Source: Bordetella parapertussis (GTDB lineage Bacteria > Pseudomonadota > Gammaproteobacteria > Burkholderiales > Burkholderiaceae_A). Taken from it: a DNA stretch of 64,000 nt. The notes beneath the pieces were generated by a model that had not been told where the DNA came from, did not search any database, and was given only the letters and a program-made list of their open reading frames with translations. The position numbers were made by a program, and so were the translations under genes. The stretch spans positions 37,459 to 101,458 of the forward strand of contig CAMAZF010000005.1 of the NCBI GenBank assembly GCA_945862985.1. The letters run 5' to 3'. Below are positions 1-9,613 of the stretch, piece by piece; the first letter of the stretch is position 1, and each line of letters starts with the position of its first letter.

Positions 1-245
1 AGATCCATGCGAACGGCACCCCGCTTGAAGTGGGCTCGCACGCTGGAGGCCGAGGTGAACAAGATGGTGGAGAGGGACGTGGCAAGGGCCACTTTGATGA
101 TCTCTCCGGTCGGGAATCCCTGAGCGGTGAGGAGCATGGTGAGGAACGGCACCATGGTCATTCCACCGCCAATCCCCAGCAGACCCGCAAGAAATCCTGT
201 GGCAGCGCCGAGAACGAGCAGCGCGATGAGCAGTGAGAGATCCAT
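1..245 (-). CDS. TauE/SafE-family membrane permease, 3' part missing
   Basis: Only the first 81 residues lie in the window; the gene runs off the left edge. The ATG at 245 abuts the zapA stop (TGAATG), so it is the last visible gene of the zapB-zapA run. The visible part starts with a hydrophobic segment followed by GLLGIGGGM, the glycine-rich signature near the N-terminus of TauE/SafE (DUF81) permeases, which move sulfite, sulfoacetate and related anions across the inner membrane. A second hydrophobic stretch follows. Family assignment rests on this signature and hydrophobicity; the substrate cannot be told. Confidence 0.8.
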   Translation of the reverse strand, partial: MDLSLLIALLVLGAATGFLAGLLGIGGGMTMVPFLTMLLTAQGFPTGEIIKVALATSLSTILFTSASSVRAHFKRGAVRMD

Positions 246-572
246 TCAGTCGAAGAGCTTTTCTTGCGGAATGAGCGCTTCGTCTGCCAAGGCTGTCAGT
301 TTCTTGAGGGTCTCACGCAATGCGGGATCAGAGGGGGTATGCCCCTCGCCCGAGGGAGCGAGCAGGTCTCGAGCGAGCGTGAGCGCTGCCATGACGGCAA
401 TCCGGTCTGCACTCTGGAGTTTGCTGCCTTGTTTGGCCTGTCGCATGCGTCGGTCGACGAGCGACACGCAGTCAAGGAGCAGAGCCTGTTCGGCAGGGGG
501 ACATGAGAGCTTGTAGGGGCGATCGAGGATCTGGACCTCGAGCTGGACGGGCGCGTTGCTGGGTTCAGCCAT
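246..572 (-). CDS. zapA: Cell division protein ZapA
   Basis: 108 residues, close to the usual ZapA length of about 100. The start at 572 (MAEPSNAPVQLEVQ) is preferred to an upstream in-frame codon at 626, because ZapA begins directly with the beta strand that reads VQLEVQILDRPYKLSCP. It also overlaps the upstream coiled-coil gene by only eight bases. ZapA binds FtsZ and bundles protofilaments at the division septum; the N-terminal globular part is followed by a long helix that dimerises. The body (DCVSLVDRRMRQAKQGSK, then SADRIAVMAALTLARDLL) fits the family. The TauE-like gene starts immediately after its stop codon, so the three genes are probably cotranscribed. No 6S RNA, which often follows zapA in proteobacteria, fits here. 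Confidence 0.9.
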   Translation of the reverse strand: MAEPSNAPVQLEVQILDRPYKLSCPPAEQALLLDCVSLVDRRMRQAKQGSKLQSADRIAVMAALTLARDLLAPSGEGHTPSDPALRETLKKLTALADEALIPQEKLFD

Positions 573-747
573 GGGTTGCTTCTTGTTGCTGGATGAGGGC
601 TTCGAGCCGAGCACTCGCCTCTTCAATTCGGGTCTCAGCCGAGAGCACGCGCGCGCGCAGAGACTGGTTCTCCGCTCGAAGTCCGGCGATCAATTCTTTC
701 ATGGCCAGGATGCGCTCCTCAAGGGCCTGCAGCTCGTCAGTGATCAT
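565..747 (-). CDS. ZapB-like short coiled-coil protein
   Basis: 60-residue protein that is one continuous predicted coiled coil: heptad-like leucines in ITDELQALEERILAMKELI and ENQSLRARVLSAETRIEEA. Small coiled-coil genes directly before zapA are common in beta- and gammaproteobacteria and are usually named cell division protein ZapB or TIGR02449-like; E. coli ZapB (about 80 residues) bridges ZapA and MatP at the Z ring. Here the gene overlaps the start of zapA by eight bases, so translational coupling is likely. The role is inferred from shape and position only. It is divergent from dsbD, with 36 bases between start codons. Confidence 0.7.
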   Translation of the reverse strand: MITDELQALEERILAMKELIAGLRAENQSLRARVLSAETRIEEASARLEALIQQQEATHG

Positions 748-783
748 GCTGGGATGGTATCAAGTCAGGGTCATAATGGCAGG

Positions 784-3030
784 ATGCTGAGTACCTGGAT
801 CGAACATTTTCTTTTCCGCTTCCTGGGGGGGCTCCTGGCGGTCGCCGCCACTTGGGCCTCTCCCGCATCGGCTCAGGGCCTGCTGAATCGTCTCGCCGGT
901 GATCAGCAAAGGGTTGATCAAGTCCAGGTGCGCCTGCTCACTTCGCATGAGGCTGTGAGCCCGGGCGGAACCATTCTTGCCGGACTCCAGATTGAACACG
1001 ATCCCGAATGGCACACCTATTGGCGAAATCCCGGCGACTCGGGATTGGCCACCAGTCTGACCTGGTCCATTGAACCTCAGACTGCGGGGGTCGTCTCGCT
1101 CCAAGGAGAGACCCTCTGGCCGGCCCCTCGACGCATGCCTGTCGGACCTTTGGCGAATTACGGGTACGAGGGGACGATGGTCTTGGGCCAGCGTCTGACG
1201 CTTCCGCAGGCGCTCCCGGCTGGTCAGCCCATTCGATTGCGGCTGGAGGCTCGTTGGCTGGTCTGTAAAGACGTTTGTATTCCCGGCGAAGCGGTCCTGG
1301 AGAGAACCCTTCAGGTGCAAAGCGAGATGTCCGCGCCGGGGCCAGATGAGGCTGCCCTCAATCGCATGCTGGCCTCGCTTCCACTGCCCGGTTCATCGGG
1401 TCAGGGTTACCTTCTCGACGAATCAGCCCAGCGTCTCTGGGTGTGGGGGGCGTCTCCTTTGCCCACTGAGGGCAGTCTCTTTCCCGAGCTCGAAGCCCTC
1501 GTCAATCCAGCGGCTGCGCAAGCTCGATACGAAGGCAACGGCCTTTGGATGCTCGAGCTGGTTCTTGCGGAGAGTCGCTCAGAGGCGGTCAAACGACTGG
1601 CTCAATCTGGGGTCCTTCATGGGGTCTATAGGCCCTTGCAAGGCCCAGGGTCGCAGACCGGCTGGCGGCTTGAGTTCAGGGCTGCAGATCAGCGTCCTCC
1701 AGGGCTCCAAAGGGTGGGAGAGGGGCTGACGGCTCAGCAGGAGTACGACCGCCTCCATTCCAGCGGGAGCTCCAACACGACCGCATCTGGATCGCTAGGG
1801 CTGGCCGCTGCGTTGTTGTTCGCCTTTGTGGGCGGTTTGATTCTGAACCTGATGCCCTGCGTCTTTCCCGTTCTCGGACTCAAAGTCCTCTCATTTGGTG
1901 CCCATGCGCATGCGCCCGCTCAGGCCCGACAGCACGCGCTCTTGTTCGCAGTGGGCGCCGTGCTCAGCATGCTCGCGCTGGCCGCGTTGCTGCTCATTTT
2001 GCGAGCTGCTGGGGAGGCGATCGGCTGGGGTTTTCAGCTTCAGAACCCCTGGGTGATTGCCGGCCTCGCCCTTCTGTTCGTGGCGATTGCGGTGAATTTA
2101 TTCGGGGCGTTTGAGTTCGGGACCTCACTCTCACGGTTCGGTGATCTCGACCGTGGTGAGGGGCCGTGGGGAGCGCTTGGCTCGGGCGCTTTGGCTGTGG
2201 TGGTGGCCTCGCCTTGCACGGCTCCATTCATGGGAAGTGCCATTGGGTTCACCGCTACCGCCGGGGTCCTCGAGACCACCCTGGTTTTTGCTGTCTTGGC
2301 CTTGGGCCTCGCCGCACCCGTGTCGCTGTTGATGGTCTGGCCAGCCGCGCTGCGTTGGATTCCAAAGCCAGGTCCTTGGATGATTCAATTTAAACAGCTG
2401 CTTGCCTTCCCCATGCTTGCAACATCCGCTTGGCTCGTTTGGGTGCTCGCGGAGCTCAGTGGTCTTCACGCAGTGCTCCAGGTCTTGATGGCGATGGTGC
2501 TCCTCGGATTGGCCCTCTGGTCTTATGGGCTTGGCGGACGCTGGCGGTTGGTCAGCCTGATGGCATTGGCTGCGGTGTTGGCGTTGTTTTTGTTGCGCCC
2601 CTTGGCGGTGAGCGCCCCCCAGATTCCAGCCTCCCCAGTCAACACGTCGGCGCCTGCATCCAACGCCTCGAGTGAGGTTCAGTGGAAGTCTTGGTCTCCA
2701 GGGCTCCCCCAGTCCCTGGCACAGTCGGGGCAGGCTGTTTTTGTCGACTTCACCGCGGCCTGGTGCATCAGTTGCCAGGCAAACAAGGCGCGCGTGCTTC
2801 GCACGGAACCGGTCGCCACCGCGCTGGCTGCACCTGATGTGGTGGCCTTGGTGGCCGACTGGACTCGCCAGGACCCGGCGATCACCGAGGCCTTGCGCGA
2901 ACAAGGCAGGAATGGGGTACCGATGTATTTGGTCTATCCCAAAGGCGGAGGCGCTCCGCAGGTGCTCTCTGAGTGGCTCTCCTCTGATGAGGTCATGACG
3001 GCCCTGAAGAAAGCCGGCGCCGGGCAGTAG
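784..3030 (+). CDS. dsbD: Thiol:disulfide interchange protein DsbD/ScsB type
   Basis: 748 residues in three parts. A signal peptide (MLSTWIEHFLFRFLGG... ending PASA-Q) leads into a periplasmic N-terminal domain with the cysteine pair C161/C165 (VCKDVCIPGE). A membrane domain of about eight helices follows, with LMPCVFP (C359) and SPCTAP (C478), the pair that carries electrons across the membrane. A C-terminal thioredoxin-like domain has WCISC (C661, C664). The protein passes reducing power from cytoplasmic thioredoxin to periplasmic partners such as DsbC and cytochrome c maturation factors. The N-terminal domain resembles the longer ScsB-like version (HTYWRNPGDSG). The start at 784 is chosen because the signal peptide begins there; in-frame codons upstream lie across the opposite-strand zapB/zapA genes. 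Confidence 0.93.
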   Translation: MLSTWIEHFLFRFLGGLLAVAATWASPASAQGLLNRLAGDQQRVDQVQVRLLTSHEAVSPGGTILAGLQIEHDPEWHTYWRNPGDSGLATSLTWSIEPQTAGVVSLQGETLWPAPRRMPVGPLANYGYEGTMVLGQRLTLPQALPAGQPIRLRLEARWLVCKDVCIPGEAVLERTLQVQSEMSAPGPDEAALNRMLASLPLPGSSGQGYLLDESAQRLWVWGASPLPTEGSLFPELEALVNPAAAQARYEGNGLWMLELVLAESRSEAVKRLAQSGVLHGVYRPLQGPGSQTGWRLEFRAADQRPPGLQRVGEGLTAQQEYDRLHSSGSSNTTASGSLGLAAALLFAFVGGLILNLMPCVFPVLGLKVLSFGAHAHAPAQARQHALLFAVGAVLSMLALAALLLILRAAGEAIGWGFQLQNPWVIAGLALLFVAIAVNLFGAFEFGTSLSRFGDLDRGEGPWGALGSGALAVVVASPCTAPFMGSAIGFTATAGVLETTLVFAVLALGLAAPVSLLMVWPAALRWIPKPGPWMIQFKQLLAFPMLATSAWLVWVLAELSGLHAVLQVLMAMVLLGLALWSYGLGGRWRLVSLMALAAVLALFLLRPLAVSAPQIPASPVNTSAPASNASSEVQWKSWSPGLPQSLAQSGQAVFVDFTAAWCISCQANKARVLRTEPVATALAAPDVVALVADWTRQDPAITEALREQGRNGVPMYLVYPKGGGAPQVLSEWLSSDEVMTALKKAGAGQ

Positions 3031-3058
3031 CGGCGGCCAGAGCGACGGACGTCGGGAC

Positions 3059-3547
3059 CTAGGCCTCGGTGCCTGAGGTCAGAACACCTCGCTCCCTGGG
3101 GCGCTTATGAGGACAGGCCTCCTTGGCGCAATGTCCATAGAGCGACAGGGCATGCTCTTGAAGCCGAAATCCCTTCGCAGCGGCGATCTGGTGCTGCCGT
3201 TCTTCGATGCCTTCGTCGAAGAATTCCTCCACACGCCCACAGTCGAGGCAGACGAGGTGGTCGTGATGGCTGCCCTCGTTGAGTTCAAACACCGACTTGC
3301 CTGACTCAAAGTTGGACCGCAGCAGAATGCCGGCTTGCTCGAACTGGGTCAGAACCCGATAGACCGTGGCGAGGCCAATGTCCAGACCATCGGTCAAGAG
3401 CATCCGGTAGACATCTTCTGCGCTCAGGTGACGCATCTTGGACTGCTCAAAGAGCGCCAGCACTTTTAGGCGCGGCACGGTGACTTTCAGGCCCGTGCTC
3501 TTAATGTCTGCGGCCAAGGTGTCATCAATCTTCATGCCGTCTATCAT
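3059..3547 (-). CDS. fur: Ferric uptake regulator Fur
   Basis: Up to 162 residues. A winged helix occupies the first 80 residues ([33 protein letters not shown]). A dimerisation/metal domain follows, with HHDH at 94-97, CxxC at C100/C103 and C140/C145. Fur binds Fe(II) and represses iron-uptake genes. A second ATG at 3535 (MKIDDTL) is an equally plausible start; neither has a clear Shine-Dalgarno sequence. The gene is divergent from bamE, an arrangement common in Betaproteobacteria. No convincing 19-base Fur box was seen in the 44-base gap between them. Confidence 0.95.
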   Translation of the reverse strand: MIDGMKIDDTLAADIKSTGLKVTVPRLKVLALFEQSKMRHLSAEDVYRMLLTDGLDIGLATVYRVLTQFEQAGILLRSNFESGKSVFELNEGSHHDHLVCLDCGRVEEFFDEGIEERQHQIAAAKGFRLQEHALSLYGHCAKEACPHKRPRERGVLTSGTEA

Positions 3548-3591
3548 ACGGGTCTATCGAACCACTCTCACTCTTCATGTCGATTGGCCAT

Positions 3592-4005
3592 ATGAACCTG
3601 CGTCCCCACCTTTTTGTTCTCTCATGCCTGGCTCTGGCCGTGATTCCAGGCTGCTCCACGCTCCCCACGATGGGACAGGGATTCTGGAAAGAGCCGCCAA
3701 ACTGGCTGAGCCCCTTTCGTCCGGAAGTGAGTCAGGGCAATGTCGTCACGGCTGAGCAGGCGAATCGCCTGGCGGTTGGGATGAGTAAAGAGCAGGTACG
3801 AGCACTGCTGGGTACCCCGCTGCTCGTCGATCCATTCCGTGACCACCGTTGGGACTATGTGTTTGACCTGCGCAGGACCGATGGAAGTCGTGAGCGCAGA
3901 CGGTTTCAGGTCGAGTTCGAGGCAAACAAGTTGGCTCGATGGTCAGGTGACCCCCTTCCGCAAACGCCCGTGGAGCTTCTCACCAAAAAGGGTGCAGTGC
4001 AGTGA
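3592..4005 (+). CDS. bamE: Outer membrane assembly lipoprotein BamE
   Basis: 137 residues from the ATG at 3592, chosen over 3577 because it gives a compact lipoprotein signal peptide (MNLRPHLFVLSCLALAVIPGC) with the modified cysteine at position 21. The conserved SmpA/OmlA core is visible: GNVVTAEQANRLAVGMSKEQV, LLGTPLLVDPFRDHRWDYVF and the following beta strands. BamE is the small lipoprotein of the BAM complex that inserts beta-barrel proteins into the outer membrane. It is followed with a four-base GTGA overlap by dapB, so the two are likely cotranscribed and translationally coupled. Confidence 0.94.
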   Translation: MNLRPHLFVLSCLALAVIPGCSTLPTMGQGFWKEPPNWLSPFRPEVSQGNVVTAEQANRLAVGMSKEQVRALLGTPLLVDPFRDHRWDYVFDLRRTDGSRERRRFQVEFEANKLARWSGDPLPQTPVELLTKKGAVQ

Positions 4006-4823
4006 GTGCGGCATTGCGCATTGCGATTGCCGGCGCCTCTGGAAAGATGGGGCAGCTGCTGGTCCAGGAGGTGAGTCTGCATCCTGACGTGGTGCTTGCT
4101 GCGGCGATTGATCAGGAGGGCTCAGCGTTGGTTGGGCAGGACGCTGGGATTCGTCTGGGTCTTCAGACCGGCGTGGTGGTCTCCAGTGATCTTCACGCAC
4201 TGGCCCAGGCCCAGGTGCTGATCGATTTCACTCGCCCCGAGGCCACCGAGGCGCACCTCAAGGCGTGTAGAGACTACGGGCTCTCCCTCGTGCTCGGCAC
4301 CACGGGTCACGATGCCACTGCCATGGCGGAGCTTCATGCATTTGCCCAGACCCACAGACTGGTCTTTGCCCCGAACATGAGTGTGGGTGTCAACATCGTG
4401 CTCAAGCTTCTCGAGGTGGCGGGTGCTGCCCTGGCCGAGGGCTATGACATTGAGGTGATCGAGGCTCACCATCGTCAGAAAGTGGATGCGCCCTCCGGAA
4501 CCGCGCTCAAGATGGGTGAAGTGGTGGCTCACGCCGCCGGTCGTCGGTGGCCGCAGGATGCAGTGTTTGCCCGGGAGGGGCAGACCGGAGCCCGCTCGGA
4601 CCAAGAGATTGGCTTCTCCGTGATTCGGGGCGGCGACATCGTGGGCGACCACACCGTTCTGTTTGCCGGCATGGGCGAGCGCATTGAGATCACGCATCGG
4701 TCGTCATCTCGCGCAACCTATGCTCAAGGCGCCATCCGTGCCGCCCTCTTTTTACAGACGGCAGAGCCAGGCTGCTATGACATGGCTCAGGTATTGAGGC
4801 TCAACAACTCTCTGGCCAGCTGA
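4002..4823 (+). CDS. dapB: 4-hydroxy-tetrahydrodipicolinate reductase
   Basis: 273 residues. DapB uses NAD(P)H to reduce 4-hydroxy-tetrahydrodipicolinate in the diaminopimelate/lysine pathway. Visible motifs are the dinucleotide-binding GASGKMG near the N-terminus, GTTGHD, the substrate-binding EAHHRQKVDAPSGTALKMGE, and the C-terminal GFSVIRGGDIVGDHTV. Translation starts at a GTG (4002) that overlaps the bamE stop as GTGA. The 3' end overlaps the 3' end of the convergent recN by 37 bases (4787-4823), so the last dozen codons are antisense to recN codons. Confidence 0.95.
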   Translation: MSAALRIAIAGASGKMGQLLVQEVSLHPDVVLAAAIDQEGSALVGQDAGIRLGLQTGVVVSSDLHALAQAQVLIDFTRPEATEAHLKACRDYGLSLVLGTTGHDATAMAELHAFAQTHRLVFAPNMSVGVNIVLKLLEVAGAALAEGYDIEVIEAHHRQKVDAPSGTALKMGEVVAHAAGRRWPQDAVFAREGQTGARSDQEIGFSVIRGGDIVGDHTVLFAGMGERIEITHRSSSRATYAQGAIRAALFLQTAEPGCYDMAQVLRLNNSLAS

Positions 4824-6454
4824 AGGGAGGGGGCCTTGAGCCCCTCGTCCCCCAGCATTCGCGCAATCTCGGCGACCCGAGCCTCGGGATCCAGAAAACG
4901 CACATCACTGACTGCCGGCTGCACGTCGGTGTGCTTGGTGACGCGTGCATGTTGGTGAGCGCGTGCGGCGACCTGTGGAAGGTGCGTGACTGCGAGCACT
5001 TGATGAGAGCCCCCCAAGGTGCGCAGCAGTCGACCCACCACATGACCTGTGTTTCCGCCAATGCCTGCATCGACTTCGTCAAAGAGCAGGGTGGGACACT
5101 CCGTTCCTGCTGCGGCGACGGCGGCAATGGCCAAGCCAATTCTGGAGAGCTCTCCGCCGGATGCAATGCGCGAGAGGGGTTGTGGATCGGCCTGGCCGGC
5201 GTGCTGTAGCAGGAACACCACGTCCTCGAAGCCGGTCGCGCTGGGCTGGTCCTTCGGCAGGAGGCTCACTTGAAACTGGCTGCCTTTCATAGAGAGGTCA
5301 GTCAGCCATTGGGTGACTGCTGCGCTCAAACTGGCTGCTGCTTCTAGCCGCTTTTGTGTCAACTGTGCACCGATCTGCCGAGCATGCTGCTCTGCTGCTT
5401 CGAGTGCTCGGTGGAGCGATCGGATGTCTGCCGCCTCGTCGAGTGCATGAATTTCTGCTTCCAGGGACTCACGGAGGTTCACCAGGCCTTCTGGCGAAGT
5501 CTTGAGACGGCGCCCCAGTCCGTGGAGCTCAGAGATGCGAGCCTCGACAGCCTGAAGGCGCTCTGGGTCGAGATCGACCCGATCGGTATAGCGTTGTAGG
5601 CTACCGACCGCCTCCTCCAGTTCGATCACTGCAGACTGGAGCCCCTTACAGGAGGGGCCAAGACGATCATCTTTGTCGACCAACCCTTCCAGACGCGTCT
5701 GGATGCGAGTGAGGCGCGAAAGAATGGGATCCTCTGATTCTTCAAGGACGCTCAGAGCCTCTTGAGCTGCTTCAATCAGTTCGGCCCCATGAGAGAGCGT
5801 CCTCTGCTCTTGCTCTAGGGCTTCCCACTCCCCAGGCTGGGGGTTTGCAGTCCGAATCAGGTCAAGCTGCCATTGCAGCTCGTCGCGCCGTTGCTGCTGC
5901 TGGTCAGCAGTCGCCTGTGCGTGGCCAAGCGCCTCTTTGCAAGACAGCCAGTGTTGATGGGCCTGCGACATGTGGTCGAGTAAGTCAGAGAGCCCTGCCT
6001 GGCGATCGAGCAGTGCCCTCTGGGCCCCGGTGCGGAGCAGATCGTGATGCGCGTGCTGCCCATGCACACTGACCAGCCGCTCTCCTAGACTCTTGAGTTG
6101 CGCGGCGCTGGCAGGCTGACCATTCACCCAGGCCCGAGAGCGGCCGCTGGCCTCCAGGCTCCTTTTGAGCAGGAGGATAGGCTCATCAAGCGTGAGTCCC
6201 AGGTCGTCTGCGTCTCGTTCTAATGCAGCGAACTGATGGTCCTTGAGCTCAAACTCAGCGGTGACCTCGGCTCTTTGGGCTCCTGCACGGATGGCACTGG
6301 ATTCGGCGCGGTCGCCCAGAATGAGCCCAAGCGCATCGAACAAAATAGATTTCCCGGCGCCCGTTTCTCCCGTCAGCGCGGAGAAACCGGCACGGAGATC
6401 GAGGGTGAGTTGGTCAACCGTAACGAAGTCTTTAATGGTGAGGGTGCGAAGCAT
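4787..6454 (-). CDS. recN: DNA repair protein RecN
   Basis: 555 residues, an SMC-like ATPase used in double-strand break repair. The N-terminus has the Walker A GETGAGKS (residues 29-36). The middle is a long coiled coil with many Gln/Glu/Ala heptads. The C-terminus has the ABC signature ASGGELSRIGLAI and the Walker B TLLFDEVDAGIGG. The start at 6454 (MLRTLTIKDFV) is chosen because RecN begins at this strand; in-frame sequence upstream runs back into nadK. It lies 13 bases downstream of the nadK stop, so nadK-recN form an operon, the usual betaproteobacterial pairing. Confidence 0.95.
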   Translation of the reverse strand: MLRTLTIKDFVTVDQLTLDLRAGFSALTGETGAGKSILFDALGLILGDRAESSAIRAGAQRAEVTAEFELKDHQFAALERDADDLGLTLDEPILLLKRSLEASGRSRAWVNGQPASAAQLKSLGERLVSVHGQHAHHDLLRTGAQRALLDRQAGLSDLLDHMSQAHQHWLSCKEALGHAQATADQQQQRRDELQWQLDLIRTANPQPGEWEALEQEQRTLSHGAELIEAAQEALSVLEESEDPILSRLTRIQTRLEGLVDKDDRLGPSCKGLQSAVIELEEAVGSLQRYTDRVDLDPERLQAVEARISELHGLGRRLKTSPEGLVNLRESLEAEIHALDEAADIRSLHRALEAAEQHARQIGAQLTQKRLEAAASLSAAVTQWLTDLSMKGSQFQVSLLPKDQPSATGFEDVVFLLQHAGQADPQPLSRIASGGELSRIGLAIAAVAAAGTECPTLLFDEVDAGIGGNTGHVVGRLLRTLGGSHQVLAVTHLPQVAARAHQHARVTKHTDVQPAVSDVRFLDPEARVAEIARMLGDEGLKAPSLQLARELLSLNT

Positions 6455-6467
6455 GGTCTTTCGTTTC

Positions 6468-7427
6468 TCAGGACGGGTCGCCTCCACGCGTGGGGAAGTG
6501 TGGATCCGGTCGTCCGAGATGGACGGGATTGGCGCTCCAATGGAGCTTACGTCTGAGGACTGAGAAGTAGTCGTGCCCTTTTGGGTGAAGCAACAGGACA
6601 GGGTCCGGAGCGGCTTGAATGACAATCTGGTCCCCGTCCTCTAATGCTGTCATGGCTTGCATGTCGCAGTGGAGTTCTGTGCCGGCTCCGTCGTTCACCA
6701 GCACGGTCACGATGGCCTCTTGAGGCAGAACCACAGGACGACTGGCCAGAGCCTGTGGCGCCACGGGAACCAGAATCGTGCCTTTGAGGCTGGGGTGAAG
6801 GATGGATCCAGAGGCCGAGAGCGCGTAGGCGGTCGACCCAGTGGGGGTTGAGACGATCAGGCCGTCGGCTCGCAGGGTCTGCATGTACCGTCCGTCCACA
6901 AATACTTCGAGCTCTGCCATGCGACTGATAGGCCCTCGACTGATGACCGAGTCATTCAGGGCGACCGCCGAGAAGACCGCTGACCAGGGGTCCGCGGCCG
7001 AGGAGCGTCGCATGACCGTGACATGCAGCATCGAGCGGATTTCGAGGTCGCCGTCGCCTTTGAGCAGGGGGGGAAGCTCGGTGTCGAGTGCCTGAATGTC
7101 GAGGTCTGTCATGAACCCCAGGCGCCCCATGTTGATGCCGATGACGGGCACCTTGAACGGCGCCAACTGGCGGGCCACTCCGATCAGGGTCCCGTCTCCG
7201 CCAAGCACCAGGGCGAGGCTGGCCCGTTCGGCCAAAACAAGCAGGGGAGCACATGTGAGGCCCGGGCTCTCCTCCAGGCCAGCACCTCGGGCTGCCTCGG
7301 CTTCTATGCCAATCTCCGCCTCTGGGCGGGTCGCACGAATGCATGCAACGACCGCCTCAAATGGGGCTTTGAGCCCCGGTGTCTGGGGCCGACCGAAGAC
7401 CGCGATCAGGGGGCGTGCACCGCTCAT
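6468..7427 (-). CDS. nadK: NAD kinase
   Basis: 319 residues. NadK phosphorylates NAD to NADP with ATP or polyphosphate. The family signatures are present: GGDGT at 76-80, [10 protein letters not shown] shortly after, and the substrate-binding [20 protein letters not shown]. Length is normal for proteobacterial enzymes (about 290-310). It heads the minus-strand nadK-recN pair and is divergent from hrcA with 39 bases between start codons, so the two promoters must overlap or sit back to back. Confidence 0.95.
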   Translation of the reverse strand: MSGARPLIAVFGRPQTPGLKAPFEAVVACIRATRPEAEIGIEAEAARGAGLEESPGLTCAPLLVLAERASLALVLGGDGTLIGVARQLAPFKVPVIGINMGRLGFMTDLDIQALDTELPPLLKGDGDLEIRSMLHVTVMRRSSAADPWSAVFSAVALNDSVISRGPISRMAELEVFVDGRYMQTLRADGLIVSTPTGSTAYALSASGSILHPSLKGTILVPVAPQALASRPVVLPQEAIVTVLVNDGAGTELHCDMQAMTALEDGDQIVIQAAPDPVLLLHPKGHDYFSVLRRKLHWSANPVHLGRPDPHFPTRGGDPS

Positions 7428-7466
7428 GCGGGGATTAGATCACAGCAAACGCTCAGGAACCCTAAA

Positions 7467-8498
7467 ATGACGAACATGGACGAACGTTCTTCCCGACTTC
7501 TCAAAACGCTGATCGAGCGATACATCGCAGAGGGGCAGCCTGTAGGCTCTCGGGCACTCTCCAAGTTCTCAGGGCTAGACCTCTCGCCGGCCACGATACG
7601 TAATGTGATGTCCGATCTGGAAGAGTTGGGCCTGGTGGCCAGTCCACATACGTCTGCAGGACGCATTCCCACCCCAAAGGGTTATCGGTTGTTTGTGGAT
7701 TCGCTGCTCACGGTTCAGCCCCTCGAACCTGAGGCTGCTCGGCTCATGGAGGGGGCCCTCCCCGTCGATGCTCCAAGCCGGGTGATTTCTGCCGCTGCCG
7801 CTTTACTCTCCAGCCTCTCTCAGTTCGCTGGTGTCGTCAGCGCCCCCCGTCGAGAAGGCTCCTTTCGACACGCAGAGTTCCTCAGACTTGGAGAACGTCG
7901 ACTCCTTTTGATTTTGGTGACATCTGAAGGTGAGGTGATCAATAAGATCATTCAGGTGGAGCAAGAGCTTGCCCCCGAGAGATTGATCGAGGCCGGGAAC
8001 ATGCTCACTGCGCTCTACAGTGGTCTGACACTGGACGAAGTCCGTCTTCGACTGACTCAGGAGCTGCGGAGCCTGCGAGAAGACGTTGCCAGCCTGATGC
8101 GCAAGGCAGTTGAAGAGGGCTCCGCAGCCCTGTCTGATCCGCAAGGAGACATTGTGATCTCCGGCGAGCGACGCCTCATGAATGTGTCCGAGTGGTCAGC
8201 AGACGTCCACCGGCTCCGACACCTCTTTGATATGTTCGAGCAGAAGACCCTCATTTCTCGGCTCCTTGAGCGGGCCGTGATGGCCCATGGCGTTCAGATT
8301 TTCATCGGTGGAGATTCAGAGTTGGTCCCTGCAGAGGAACTCTCCATTGTGACCGCCCCCTATGAAGTCAATGGGCGGGTGGTGGGGACCTTGGGCGTCA
8401 TCGGTCCCACACGAATGGCTTATGATCGGGTCATTCCCATTGTCGACATCACGGCTCGACTCGTGTCTACCGTGTTGTCCTCTCCTCGCGGCCTATGA
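7467..8498 (+). CDS. hrcA: Heat-inducible transcription repressor HrcA
   Basis: 343 residues. An N-terminal winged helix ([35 protein letters not shown]) is followed by the GAF-like sensing domain. HrcA represses class I heat-shock genes by binding CIRCE inverted repeats and is kept active by GroEL. The start could be 7467 or the second ATG at 7476 (MDERSSRLL). No CIRCE (TTAGCACTC-N9-GAGTGCTAA) was found before grpE, dnaK or hrcA itself; in Betaproteobacteria the usual target is groESL, which is outside this window. It overlaps hemH by four bases (ATGA). Confidence 0.95.
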   Translation: MTNMDERSSRLLKTLIERYIAEGQPVGSRALSKFSGLDLSPATIRNVMSDLEELGLVASPHTSAGRIPTPKGYRLFVDSLLTVQPLEPEAARLMEGALPVDAPSRVISAAAALLSSLSQFAGVVSAPRREGSFRHAEFLRLGERRLLLILVTSEGEVINKIIQVEQELAPERLIEAGNMLTALYSGLTLDEVRLRLTQELRSLREDVASLMRKAVEEGSAALSDPQGDIVISGERRLMNVSEWSADVHRLRHLFDMFEQKTLISRLLERAVMAHGVQIFIGGDSELVPAEELSIVTAPYEVNGRVVGTLGVIGPTRMAYDRVIPIVDITARLVSTVLSSPRGL

Positions 8499-9613
8499 CT
8501 CTTCCCTTGCCTGCTTCTGCTGTTCTGGATGAACGCCCCTTTCAACACGGCAGTCGCCTTCGGGTGGGTGTGCTGTTGGTGAACCTGGGGACGCCGGAGG
8601 CGCCCACAGCGCCCGCGCTTCGTCGATACCTCAAGGAGTTCCTCTCGGATCCCCGAGTGGTGGAGATCCCAAAGCTGGTCTGGTGGCCGCTCTTGAACTT
8701 CATCATTCTCAACACGCGCCCGAAGAAGTCCGCGGCAAAGTATGCCTCGGTCTGGCTCGAAGAGGGCTCCCCTCTCAGGGTCTACTCAGAGCGCCAGTTG
8801 CGCAGAACCTCAGATGCGCTGCGGGCCGCAGGTTACGACATTGAGCTGGAGCTGGCGATGCGCTATGGAGAGCCCTCCATCGCGCAGGGGCTGGATGCAT
8901 TAAAGGCGAAGAGGGTGAACCGCGTTTTGGTGTTGCCGCTCTATCCCCAGTTTTCTGCAAGCACCACTGCCACCGTGTTTGACAAGGTCTACGACGCTCT
9001 CTCGGCCATGAGGAGCCCGCCTGCCATTCGCACGGTCCGCCATTTCCATGATCACCCCGCCTATATCGAATCAGTTGCTCAGCGCATTCGGGCCCATTGG
9101 GACCAGCATGGCCGAGGAGATCTCCTGCTCATGAGTTTCCATGGTGTGCCCAAGCGCAGCCTGCTCAAGGGCGATCCCTATCACTGTGAGTGCCATAAGA
9201 CAGGGCGCCTCATTGCCCAGTCATTGGGTCTAAACGCTTCCGAGTGGCGGGTTTCCTTTCAGTCGCGTTTTGGCCCGGCGGAGTGGCTCAAGCCCTACAC
9301 GGCTGAGCTCTTTGAACAGCTTCCCTTAGCAGGGGTCAAGCGCCTGGATGTGGTCTGCCCCGGATTCATTTCCGACTGTCTGGAGACCCTCGAGGAGATC
9401 GCCATGGAGGGCAAGGAAGAGTTTCTGATGGCAGGGGGTGAGCGCTATCAGTTCATTCCATGCTTGAACGATAGCGATGAGGCCGTCACTCTGTTGCAAG
9501 CCATCATTGAGCAAGAGACCCTGGGCTGGCCGGTGCGGCCTGAGACCGAATTGGCCGCTGCCGATCGGGCCGTTGCACGTGCGCGGGCGCTGGAGCTAGG
9601 CGCCGCAGACTAG
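8495..9613 (+). CDS. hemH: Ferrochelatase
   Basis: 372 residues. HemH inserts Fe(II) into protoporphyrin IX, the last step of protoheme synthesis. Recognisable blocks are [53 protein letters not shown] with the catalytic histidine, [15 protein letters not shown] and [15 protein letters not shown]. It overlaps hrcA by ATGA and meets the convergent glycosyltransferase gene with a four-base tail overlap (CTAG, 9610-9613). No terminator separates them. Confidence 0.96.
   Translation: MTLPLPASAVLDERPFQHGSRLRVGVLLVNLGTPEAPTAPALRRYLKEFLSDPRVVEIPKLVWWPLLNFIILNTRPKKSAAKYASVWLEEGSPLRVYSERQLRRTSDALRAAGYDIELELAMRYGEPSIAQGLDALKAKRVNRVLVLPLYPQFSASTTATVFDKVYDALSAMRSPPAIRTVRHFHDHPAYIESVAQRIRAHWDQHGRGDLLLMSFHGVPKRSLLKGDPYHCECHKTGRLIAQSLGLNASEWRVSFQSRFGPAEWLKPYTAELFEQLPLAGVKRLDVVCPGFISDCLETLEEIAMEGKEEFLMAGGERYQFIPCLNDSDEAVTLLQAIIEQETLGWPVRPETELAAADRAVARARALELGAAD

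Noticed and set aside
246..747. 6S RNA gene next to zapA.
   Set aside because: zapA is followed at once by the TauE-like gene and preceded by the coiled-coil gene; there is no space for a 180-base RNA.
2131..2904. Open frame of 257 codons on the minus strand opposite dsbD.
   Set aside because: It is antisense to the membrane and thioredoxin domains of dsbD and reads as low-complexity Arg/Gln/His sequence.
7428..7466. CIRCE element before hrcA.
   Set aside because: No TTAGCACTC/GAGTGCTAA halves were found in the gap or before grpE and dnaK.
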